Part shown: positions 1 to 8,850 of the stretch, one piece after another | How positions within the stretch are numbered: the stretch's first letter is position 1 | Layout: each line of letters opens with the position of its first letter | Assembly: GCF_041296385.1 (NCBI RefSeq) | Contig: NW_027183611.1 | Span: 112,810-176,809, forward strand | Source of the DNA: Aphelocoma coerulescens | Taxonomy: Eukaryota > Chordata > Aves > Passeriformes > Corvidae | Direction of reading: 5' to 3' | Length of the DNA: 64,000 bases | Notes under the pieces: model-generated | Seen by the model: the letters and a program-made list of their open reading frames with translations, nothing else | Database searches by the model: none | Told to the model about the DNA's origin: nothing | Made by a program: the position numbers and the translations under genes

Positions 1-405
1 CGTCTATCGGCGAAGGAAGCTGCCTAGCCGCAGTGTGTTGTGCTCAGTTTCCAGGCTGCTTCGAGAAGGGGCACCTTGAAGAACGCCTTCTTTCTCGACG
101 CGTCCTTCTGGGTGCGCTCAAGCTGCGTGGACTCTGCAACACGGCAGGGTGCAAGCAACTGTTTCTGGCCAGGTTGTGTGATGATGGAGTGCAAGGGCTG
201 CGCCTTACTCTCGGAAGCTGCCGGAGCATTCTCATCAGCTGAATGCGCTTGTGAAGCAGCTCTCTGCTGGACTTTGGAAGCCGGCACGCTGAGCCCCTTA
301 GAATGCCTGCCCGCTGCCCGGCTGCTGCGTTCTTCGCCTTCTGTGCTCTGGATGGCGAACTGAAGCCCAGCGATGGCTTTGAGCTGTCCCGCTCTTCAGC
401 GCGTG

Positions 406-412
406 TATAACT
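406..412 (+). promoter_or_regulatory. TATA-like word (candidate only)
   Basis: TATAACT at 406-412 is the only TATAA on the plus strand that I noticed in the GC-rich unit. A start about 30 bases downstream would fall near 436. I saw no convincing initiator, CCAAT box or AATAAA polyadenylation signal, so one AT-rich word in 1475 bp is weak evidence of a promoter. Confidence 0.15.
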
Positions 413-688
413 GCACGCATCCACAGTGCTCTGTGCACGGATTTTCCTCAGCTCGAGGTGCAATCATTTTCTTGCTGGTTTACAGTGTCCAAAGCGTCCG
501 TGGAGCTCTCGCTCGGCCAAATGCGTCAAGAGAGAAGCCCTTGCTGGATTCGCCTTTCGCTGGCCAAGACTTTCAACACAGCACCACAATCCGGGCGACG
601 ACGAGGAGGAAAGGGGGAACATCTTTTCGTCCTGGCACGTTCTTCTGTGCGGGACGTCTGTCCGCATCTTCGCTCTCTGCAAGGCTGG

Positions 689-778
689 AAGGTGCGCGGT
701 GGTACTCGGAAGCGAGAAGAAGGCTGCAGAGAGCACCGCGCTCTGCCGGCGCTGTGCAGGCTGTACAGGCAAGAAGCC
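689..778 (+). repeat. Diverged internal duplication, copy A
   Basis: Shares collinear words with copy B 368-372 bp downstream: GTGGTAC at 699-705, GCAGAG at 726-731, AGCACCG at 732-738, CTGCCG at 743-748, AGGCTG at 758-763. The words are separated by small length differences, as expected of an old duplication with indels. The unit therefore seems to have been assembled partly from its own sequence before it was amplified. Confidence 0.7.
726..746. repeat. Imperfect inverted repeat around unit position 736
   Basis: GCAGAG (726-731) pairs with CTCTGC (741-746), and two inner pairs can extend the stem past one mismatch to leave a three-base loop. The rare T at 739 in units 4 and 16 alters the inner part of the stem. 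It is a weak structure and could be coincidental in GC-rich sequence. Confidence 0.5.
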
Positions 779-824
779 TAGCCCTGGAATGTGGTGCAAA
801 TACAAGCTTCCACGCATCGGGGGC

Positions 825-841
825 AAGCTCTGGGTAAGCTC
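825..841 (+). repeat. Direct repeat AAGCTC flanking the 11-bp indel
   Basis: AAGCTC occurs at 825-830 and again at 836-841, eleven bases apart. Loss of one copy with the five bases between them gives exactly the sequence of the four short units. This is the expected product of slippage or single-strand annealing at a short direct repeat. Shown in unit 1; present in all 39 complete full-length units. Confidence 0.9.
832..839 (+). promoter_or_regulatory. Splice-donor-like site, absent from short units
   Basis: GGGTAAGC fits the eukaryotic 5' splice-site consensus well from the last exon bases to +6, with the intron beginning at GT 834-835. It lies inside the 11 bp missing from units 7, 22, 31 and 40, so those units have no donor here. 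Its use is unproven. Confidence 0.3.
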
Positions 842-880
842 GCTGACCTAAAAGTGTTCTGTGGGCGAGACGCAGCCGAG
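840..880 (+). repeat. Second diverged internal repeat, first copy
   Basis: Aligns without gaps to 996-1036, with 30 of 41 positions identical by hand count; the core word TGGGCGAGA is exact in both. The offset of 156 bp differs from that of the 689/1056 pair, so it is a separate event or a different ancestral subunit. Confidence 0.55.
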
Positions 881-995
881 AAGCTCTCCCTTAAGGTTCA
901 GGCTACCACGCAGACGGAAGGTGCCGCTACCTAGCGCTGCGAGGGAAAGTGCATAGCCCAGGCGTGTTTCGGCAGAAGCAGCAGCCTGGAGGCTT

Positions 996-1036
996 TCGCT
1001 GCCGGCACCGTGCTCTCTGGGCGAGAAGCAGACGAC
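996..1036 (+). repeat. Second diverged internal repeat, second copy
   Basis: Counterpart of 840-880. It overlaps the left arm of the 1028-1047 inverted repeat, whose palindrome is not found in the first copy. Confidence 0.55.
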
Positions 1037-1047
1037 CGTTCGTCTGC
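1028..1047. repeat. Perfect inverted repeat, 8-bp arms, 4-base loop
   Basis: GCAGACGA (1028-1035) and TCGTCTGC (1040-1047) are exact reverse complements around CCGT. Present in every complete unit, and none of the observed variants falls in it. It could form a small hairpin in single-stranded DNA or RNA. There is no T-run after it, and no function is claimed. Confidence 0.8.
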
Positions 1048-1055
1048 AGCGAAAC

Positions 1056-1150
1056 GAAAGCGCGACGTGGTACGAAGGGGCAGAAGAACGAAGGCGCAGA
1101 GCAGCACCGGGCTGCCGTGCGACTCGCACAGGCTGCAAGAGGAAGCGTGC
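1056..1150 (+). repeat. Diverged internal duplication, copy B
   Basis: Matching words to copy A lie at 1067-1073, 1096-1101, 1103-1109, 1112-1117 and 1130-1135, in the same order. The 1096 and 1104 variant sites both lie in shared words, and at both the base matching copy A is G. That suggests G is the older state at 1104 and A at 1096 is derived. Confidence 0.7.
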
Positions 1151-1230
1151 CTGCCACTCGCTCGTTCGCGGATTCACTTTAGCAGTCGGAAACAGAAAGC
1201 TCGACTTGCGGCTACTTGTGCTGCTGCCTA

Positions 1231-1242
1231 GTTCTCTTCCAG
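1231..1242 (+). promoter_or_regulatory. Splice-acceptor-like site
   Basis: A pyrimidine-rich run followed by CAG (GTTCTCTTCCAG), with AG at 1241-1242, resembles a 3' splice site. Paired with the donor at 834 it would give a 409-nt intron that contains copy B of the internal duplication and the hairpin. No clear branch-point match was found. It is a candidate only. Confidence 0.25.
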
Positions 1243-1294
1243 TAGCCCCTGGAAACAACGATGCTCGGTTTATGCTTCGAGACGCAGCGATCAC

Positions 1295-1318
1295 GGTGGT
1301 AGGTGCGGTGGAGAAGGG
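1295..1318 (+). other. G-rich stretch with possible two-tetrad quadruplex
   Basis: Six short G-runs (GG at 1295, 1298, 1302, 1307 and 1310, GGG at 1316) lie within 24 bases. Two-tetrad quadruplexes are weak, and such runs are common in GC-rich DNA. It is invariant in all complete units. Confidence 0.3.
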
Positions 1319-1475
1319 AAAGCCAGCGTGCAGAGGACAGTTTCTCGTTGCTCTACGTGAGGCAAGGGGAAGGTTCAGCCCAGCAGTGGCTGTTGCTCCT
1401 GGAGCCTTTTTCTTTGGGAGCAGCTGCTGCAAGCGGGCAACGGAGCTGCGAGAGTGCCTAATGGGTGGGACGGCA

Positions 1476-2950
1476 CGTCTATCGGCGAAGGAAGCTGCCT
1501 AGCCGCAGTGTGTTGTGCTCAGTTTCCAGGCTGCTTCGAGAAGGGGCACCTTGAAGAACGCCTTCTTTCTCGACGCGTCCTTCTGGGTGCGCTCAAGCTG
1601 CGTGGACTCTGCAACACGGCAGGGTGCAAGCAACTGTTTCTGGCCAGGTTGTGTGATGATGGAGTGCAAGGGCTGCGCCTTACTCTCGGAAGCTGCCGGA
1701 GCATTCTCATCAGCTGAATGCGCTTGTGAAGCAGCTCTCTGCTGGACTTTGGAAGCCGGCACGCTGAGCCCCTTAGAATGCCTGCCCGCTGCCCGGCTGC
1801 TGCGTTCTTCGCCTTCTGTGCTCTGGATGGCGAACTGAAGCCCAGCGATGGCTTTGAGCTGTCCCGCTCTTCAGCGCGTGTATAACTGCACGCATCCACA
1901 GTGCTCTGTGCACGGATTTTCCTCAGCTCGAGGTGCAATCATTTTCTTGCTGGTTTACAGTGTCCAAAGCGTCCGTGGAGCTCTCGCTCGGCCAAATGCG
2001 TCAAGAGAGAAGCCCTTGCTGGATTCGCCTTTCGCTGGCCAAGACTTTCAACACAGCACCACAATCCGGGCGACGACGAGGAGGAAAGGGGGAACATCTT
2101 TTCGTCCTGGCACGTTCTTCTGTGCGGGACGTCCGTCCGCATCTTCGCTCTCTGCAAGGCTGGAAGGTGCGCGGTGGTACTCGGAAGCGAGAAGAAGGCT
2201 GCAGAGAGCACCGCGCTCTGCCGGCGCTGTGCAGGCTGTACAGGCAAGAAGCCTAGCCCTGGAATGTGGTGCAAATACAAGCTTCCACGCATCGGGGGCA
2301 AGCTCTGGGTAAGCTCGCTGACCTAAAAGTGTTCTGTGGGCGAGACGCAGCCGAGAAGCTCTCCCTTAAGGTTCAGGCTACCACGCAGACGGAAGGTGCC
2401 GCTACCTAGCGCTGCGAGGGAAAGTGCATAGCCCAGGCGTGTTTCGGCAGAAGCAGCAGCCTGGAGGCTTTCGCTGCCGGCACCGTGCTCTCTGGGCGAG
2501 AAGCAGACGACCGTTCGTCTGCAGCGAAACGAAAGCGCGACGTGGTACGAAGGGGCAGAAGAACGAAGGCGCAGAGCACCACCGGGCTGCCGTGCGACTC
2601 GCACAGGCTGCAAGAGGAAGCGTGCCTGCCACTCGCTCGTTCGCGGATTCACTTTAGCAGTCGGAAACAGAAAGCTCGACTTGCGGCTACTTGTGCTGCT
2701 GCCTAGTTCTCTTCCAGTAGCCCCTGGAAACAACGATGCTCGGTTTATGCTTCGAGACGCAGCGATCACGGTGGTAGGTGCGGTGGAGAAGGGAAAGCCA
2801 GCGTGCAGAGGACAGTTTCTCGTTGCTCTACGTGAGGCAAGGGGAAGGTTCAGCCCAGCAGTGGCTGTTGCTCCTGGAGCCTTTTTCTTTGGGAGCAGCT
2901 GCTGCAAGCGGGCAACGGAGCTGCGAGAGTGCCTAATGGGTGGGACGGCA
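1476..2950 (+). repeat. Unit 2, carries C at 659
   Basis: Rare C at unit position 659 (window 2134), which makes a CpG where other units have TpG; C at 1104. Only unit 14 shares the 659 variant. First member of the block repeated at units 14-17. Confidence 0.97.
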
Positions 2951-4425
2951 CGTCTATCGGCGAAGGAAGCTGCCTAGCCGCAGTGTGTTGTGCTCAGTTT
3001 CCAGGCTGCTTCGAGAAGGGGCACCTTGAAGAACGCCTTCTTTCTCGACGCGTCCTTCTGGGTGCGCTCAAGCTGCGTGGACTCTGCAACACGGCAGGGT
3101 GCAAGCAACTGTTTCTGGCCAGGTTGTGTGATGATGGAGTGCAAGGGCTGCGCCTTACTCTCGGAAGCTGCCGGAGCATTCTCATCAGCTGAATGCGCTT
3201 GTGAAGCAGCTCTCTGCTGGACTTTGGAAGCCGGCACGCTGAGCCCCTTAGAATGCCTGCCCGCTGCCCGGCTGCTGCGTTCTTCGCCTTCTGTGCTCTG
3301 GATGGCGAACTGAAGCCCAGCGATGGCTTTGAGCTGTCCCGCTCTTCAGCGCGTGTATAACTGCACGCATCCACAGTGCTCTGTGCACGGATTTTCCTCA
3401 GCTCGAGGTGCAATCATTTTCTTGCTGGTTTACAGTGTCCAAAGCGTCCGTGGAGCTCTCGCTCGGCCAAATGCGTCAAGAGAGAAGCCCTTGCTGGATT
3501 CGCCTTTCGCTGGCCAAGACTTTCAACACAGCACCACAATCCGGGCGACGACGAGGAGGAAAGGGGGAACATCTTTTCGTCCTGGCACGTTCTTCTGTGC
3601 GGGACGTCTGTCCGCATCTTCGCTCTCTGCAAGGCTGGAAGGTGCGCGGTGGTACTCGGAAGCGAGAAGAAGGCTGCAGAGAGCACCGCGCTCTGCCGGC
3701 GCTGTGCAGGCTGTACAGGCAAGAAGCCTAGCCCTGGAATGTGGTGCAAATACAAGCTTCCACGCATCGGGGGCAAGCTCTGGGTAAGCTCGCTGACCTA
3801 AAAGTGTTCTGTGGGCGAGACGCAGCCGAGAAGCTCTCCCTTAAGGTTCAGGCTACCACGCAGACGGAAGGTGCCGCTACCTAGCGCTGCGAGGGAAAGT
3901 GCATAGCCCAGGCGTGTTTCGGCAGAAGCAGCAGCCTGGAGGCTTTCGCTGCCGGCACCGTGCTCTCTGGGCGAGAAGCAGACGACCGTTCGTCTGCAGC
4001 GAAACGAAAGCGCGACGTGGTACGAAGGGGCAGAAGAACGAAGGCACAGAGCAGCACCGGGCTGCCGTGCGACTCGCACAGGCTGCAAGAGGAAGCGTGC
4101 CTGCCACTCGCTCGTTCGCGGATTCACTTTAGCAGTCGGAAACAGAAAGCTCGACTTGCGGCTACTTGTGCTGCTGCCTAGTTCTCTTCCAGTAGCCCCT
4201 GGAAACAATGATGCTCGGTTTATGCTTCGAGACGCAGCGATCACGGTGGTAGGTGCGGTGGAGAAGGGAAAGCCAGCGTGCAGAGGACAGTTTCTCGTTG
4301 CTCTACGTGAGGCAAGGGGAAGGTTCAGCCCAGCAGTGGCTGTTGCTCCTGGAGCCTTTTTCTTTGGGAGCAGCTGCTGCAAGCGGGCAACGGAGCTGCG
4401 AGAGTGCCTAATGGGTGGGACGGCA
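2951..4425 (+). repeat. Unit 3, variants at 1096 and 1259
   Basis: A at 1096 (window 4046) and T at 1259 (window 4209), both CpG losses; G at 1104. This exact combination recurs only in unit 15. Unit 10 has the 1096 change alone. Confidence 0.97.
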
Positions 4426-5900
4426 CGTCTATCGGCGAAGGAAGCTGCCTAGCCGCAGTGTGTTGTGCTCAGTTTCCAGGCTGCTTCGAGAAGGGGCACC
4501 TTGAAGAACGCCTTCTTTCTCGACGCGTCCTTCTGGGTGCGCTCAAGCTGCGTGGACTCTGCAACACGGCAGGGTGCAAGCAACTGTTTCTGGCCAGGTT
4601 GTGTGATGATGGAGTGCAAGGGCTGCGCCTTACTCTCGGAAGCTGCCGGAGCATTCTCATCAGCTGAATGCGCTTGTGAAGCAGCTCTCTGCTGGACTTT
4701 GGAAGCCGGCACGCTGAGCCCCTTAGAATGCCTGCCCGCTGCCCGGCTGCTGCGTTCTTCGCCTTCTGTGCTCTGGATGGCGAACTGAAGCCCAGCGATG
4801 GCTTTGAGCTGTCCCGCTCTTCAGCGCGTGTATAACTGCACGCATCCACAGTGCTCTGTGCACGGATTTTCCTCAGCTCGAGGTGCAATCATTTTCTTGC
4901 TGGTTTACAGTGTCCAAAGCGTCCGTGGAGCTCTCGCTCGGCCAAATGCGTCAAGAGAGAAGCCCTTGCTGGATTCGCCTTTCGCTGGCCAAGACTTTCA
5001 ACACAGCACCACAATCCGGGCGACGACGAGGAGGAAAGGGGGAACATCTTTTCGTCCTGGCACGTTCTTCTGTGCGGGACGTCTGTCCGCATCTTCGCTC
5101 TCTGCAAGGCTGGAAGGTGCGCGGTGGTACTCGGAAGCGAGAAGAAGGCTGCAGAGAGCACCGTGCTCTGCCGGCGCTGTGCAGGCTGTACAGGCAAGAA
5201 GCCTAGCCCTGGAATGTGGTGCAAATACAAGCTTCCACGCATCGGGGGCAAGCTCTGGGTAAGCTCGCTGACCTAAAAGTGTTCTGTGGGCGAGACGCAG
5301 CCGAGAAGCTCTCCCTTAAGGTTCAGGCTACCACGCAGACGGAAGGTGCCGCTACCTAGCGCTGCGAGGGAAAGTGCATAGCCCAGGCGTGTTTCGGCAG
5401 AAGCAGCAGCCTGGAGGCTTTCGCTGCCGGCACCGTGCTCTCTGGGCGAGAAGCAGACGACCGTTCGTCTGCAGCGAAACGAAAGCGCGACGTGGTACGA
5501 AGGGGCAGAAGAACGAAGGCGCAGAGCACCACCGGGCTGCCGTGCGACTCGCACAGGCTGCAAGAGGAAGCGTGCCTGCCACTCGCTCGTTCGCGGATTC
5601 ACTTTAGCAGTCGGAAACAGAAAGCTCGACTTGCGGCTACTTGTGCTGCTGCCTAGTTCTCTTCCAGTAGCCCCTGGAAACAACGATGCTCGGTTTATGC
5701 TTCGAGACGCAGCGATCACGGTGGTAGGTGCGGTGGAGAAGGGAAAGCCAGCGTGCAGAGGACAGTTTCTCGTTGCTCTACGTGAGGCAAGGGGAAGGTT
5801 CAGCCCAGCAGTGGCTGTTGCTCCTGGAGCCTTTTTCTTTGGGAGCAGCTGCTGCAAGCGGGCAACGGAGCTGCGAGAGTGCCTAATGGGTGGGACGGCA
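4426..5900 (+). repeat. Unit 4, T at 739
   Basis: T at 739 (window 5164), a CpG to TpG change shared only with unit 16; C at 1104. Confidence 0.97.
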
Positions 5901-7375
5901 CGTCTATCGGCGAAGGAAGCTGCCTAGCCGCAGTGTGTTGTGCTCAGTTTCCAGGCTGCTTCGAGAAGGGGCACCTTGAAGAACGCCTTCTTTCTTGACG
6001 CGTCCTTCTGGGTGCGCTCAAGCTGCGTGGACTCTGCAACACGGCAGGGTGCAAGCAACTGTTTCTGGCCAGGTTGTGTGATGATGGAGTGCAAGGGCTG
6101 CGCCTTACTCTCGGAAGCTGCCGGAGCATTCTCATCAGCTGAATGCGCTTGTGAAGCAGCTCTCTGCTGGACTTTGGAAGCCGGCACGCTGAGCCCCTTA
6201 GAATGCCTGCCCGCTGCCCGGCTGCTGCGTTCTTCGCCTTCTGTGCTCTGGATGGCGAACTGAAGCCCAGCGATGGCTTTGAGCTGTCCCGCTCTTCAGC
6301 GCGTGTATAACTGCACGCATCCACAGTGCTCTGTGCACGGATTTTCCTCAGCTCGAGGTGCAATCATTTTCTTGCTGGTTTACAGTGTCCAAAGCGTCCG
6401 TGGAGCTCTCGCTCGGCCAAATGCGTCAAGAGAGAAGCCCTTGCTGGATTCGCCTTTCGCTGGCCAAGACTTTCAACACAGCACCACAATCCGGGCGACG
6501 ACGAGGAGGAAAGGGGGAACATCTTTTCGTCCTGGCACGTTCTTCTGTGCGGGACGTCTGTCCGCATCTTCGCTCTCTGCAAGGCTGGAAGGTGCGCGGT
6601 GGTACTCGGAAGCGAGAAGAAGGCTGCAGAGAGCACCGCGCTCTGCCGGCGCTGTGCAGGCTGTACAGGCAAGAAGCCTAGCCCTGGAATGTGGTGCAAA
6701 TACAAGCTTCCACGCATCGGGGGCAAGCTCTGGGTAAGCTCGCTGACCTAAAAGTGTTCTGTGGGCGAGACGCAGCCGAGAAGCTCTCCCTTAAGGTTCA
6801 GGCTACCACGCAGACGGAAGGTGCCGCTACCTAGCGCTGCGAGGGAAAGTGCATAGCCCAGGCGTGTTTCGGCAGAAGCAGCAGCCTGGAGGCTTTCGCT
6901 GCCGGCACCGTGCTCTCTGGGCGAGAAGCAGACGACCGTTCGTCTGCAGCGAAACGAAAGCGCGACGTGGTACGAAGGGGCAGAAGAACGAAGGCGCAGA
7001 GCACCACCGGGCTGCCGTGCGACTCGCACAGGCTGCAAGAGGAAGCGTGCCTGCCACTCGCTCGTTCGCGGATTCACTTTAGCAGTCGGAAACAGAAAGC
7101 TCGACTTGCGGCTACTTGTGCTGCTGCCTAGTTCTCTTCCAGTAGCCCCTGGAAACAACGATGCTCGGTTTATGCTTCGAGACGCAGCGATCACGGTGGT
7201 AGGTGCGGTGGAGAAGGGAAAGCCAGCGTGCAGAGGACAGTTTCTCGTTGCTCTACGTGAGGCAAGGGGAAGGTTCAGCCCAGCAGTGGCTGTTGCTCCT
7301 GGAGCCTTTTTCTTTGGGAGCAGCTGCTGCAAGCGGGCAACGGAGCTGCGAGAGTGCCTAATGGGTGGGACGGCA
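5901..7375 (+). repeat. Unit 5, T at 96
   Basis: T at 96 (window 5996), a CpG to TpG change shared with units 12 and 17; C at 1104. Last marked unit of the block repeated at 14-17. Confidence 0.97.
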
Positions 7376-8850
7376 CGTCTATCGGCGAAGGAAGCTGCCT
7401 AGCCGCAGTGTGTTGTGCTCAGTTTCCAGGCTGCTTCGAGAAGGGGCACCTTGAAGAACGCCTTCTTTCTCGACGCGTCCTTCTGGGTGCGCTCAAGCTG
7501 CGTGGACTCTGCAACACGGCAGGGTGCAAGCAACTGTTTCTGGCCAGGTTGTGTGATGATGGAGTGCAAGGGCTGCGCCTTACTCTCGGAAGCTGCCGGA
7601 GCATTCTCATCAGCTGAATGCGCTTGTGAAGCAGCTCTCTGCTGGACTTTGGAAGCCGGCACGCTGAGCCCCTTAGAATGCCTGCCCGCTGCCCGGCTGC
7701 TGCGTTCTTCGCCTTCTGTGCTCTGGATGGCGAACTGAAGCCCAGCGATGGCTTTGAGCTGTCCCGCTCTTCAGCGCGTGTATAACTGCACGCATCCACA
7801 GTGCTCTGTGCACGGATTTTCCTCAGCTCGAGGTGCAATCATTTTCTTGCTGGTTTACAGTGTCCAAAGCGTCCGTGGAGCTCTCGCTCGGCCAAATGCG
7901 TCAAGAGAGAAGCCCTTGCTGGATTCGCCTTTCGCTGGCCAAGACTTTCAACACAGCACCACAATCCGGGCGACGACGAGGAGGAAAGGGGGAACATCTT
8001 TTCGTCCTGGCACGTTCTTCTGTGCGGGACGTCTGTCCGCATCTTCGCTCTCTGCAAGGCTGGAAGGTGCGCGGTGGTACTCGGAAGCGAGAAGAAGGCT
8101 GCAGAGAGCACCGCGCTCTGCCGGCGCTGTGCAGGCTGTACAGGCAAGAAGCCTAGCCCTGGAATGTGGTGCAAATACAAGCTTCCACGCATCGGGGGCA
8201 AGCTCTGGGTAAGCTCGCTGACCTAAAAGTGTTCTGTGGGCGAGACGCAGCCGAGAAGCTCTCCCTTAAGGTTCAGGCTACCACGCAGACGGAAGGTGCC
8301 GCTACCTAGCGCTGCGAGGGAAAGTGCATAGCCCAGGCGTGTTTCGGCAGAAGCAGCAGCCTGGAGGCTTTCGCTGCCGGCACCGTGCTCTCTGGGCGAG
8401 AAGCAGACGACCGTTCGTCTGCAGCGAAACGAAAGCGCGACGTGGTACGAAGGGGCAGAAGAACGAAGGCGCAGAGCAGCACCGGGCTGCCGTGCGACTC
8501 GCACAGGCTGCAAGAGGAAGCGTGCCTGCCACTCGCTCGTTCGCGGATTCACTTTAGCAGTCGGAAACAGAAAGCTCGACTTGCGGCTACTTGTGCTGCT
8601 GCCTAGTTCTCTTCCAGTAGCCCCTGGAAACAACGATGCTCGGTTTATGCTTCGAGACGCAGCGATCACGGTGGTAGGTGCGGTGGAGAAGGGAAAGCCA
8701 GCGTGCAGAGGACAGTTTCTCGTTGCTCTACGTGAGGCAAGGGGAAGGTTCAGCCCAGCAGTGGCTGTTGCTCCTGGAGCCTTTTTCTTTGGGAGCAGCT
8801 GCTGCAAGCGGGCAACGGAGCTGCGAGAGTGCCTAATGGGTGGGACGGCA
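7376..8850 (+). repeat. Unit 6
   Basis: Consensus; G at 1104. The corresponding unit 18 has C, which limits the block duplication on its right side. Confidence 0.97.

Larger units (their letters stand above)
1..1475 (+). repeat. Unit 1 (reference phase)
   Basis: Consensus at every marker, with G at 1104. It is used here as the reference copy for all internal landmarks. The phase is arbitrary because the true boundaries of the unit cannot be known without an array edge. Confidence 0.97.
1476..7375 (+). repeat. Four-unit marked block, left copy (units 2-5)
   Basis: Marker series 659-C, then 1096-A plus 1259-T, then 739-T, then 96-T, with 1104 states C G C C. The same series in the same order recurs at units 14-17. 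Agreement ends at the 1104 site of unit 1 versus 13 on the left and of unit 6 versus 18 on the right, so the shared segment is at most about 7.4 kb. Confidence 0.88.

Noticed and set aside
317..331. CENP-B box (also considered at 969-983)
   Set aside because: Both sites miss two of the nine essential positions of the box. The second also loses its TTCG core in the 971-A units. Near-misses of this kind are expected in GC-rich DNA.
373..851. 154- and 141-codon plus-strand frames as exons ending near the splice-donor-like site
   Set aside because: No domain or protein-like pattern. In short units the 141-codon frame simply runs on to 165 codons, which fits chance frames rather than an exon under constraint.
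1150..1163. CTCF-like CTGCCAC word
   Set aside because: Only the first half of the core motif is present; the second half does not fit.
848..1432. 194-codon open frame on the minus strand, repeated in every complete unit, as a protein-coding gene
   Set aside because: Its composition looks noncoding, other long frames overlap it in the same unit, I recognise no domain, and repetition in a homogenised array is not evidence of conservation.
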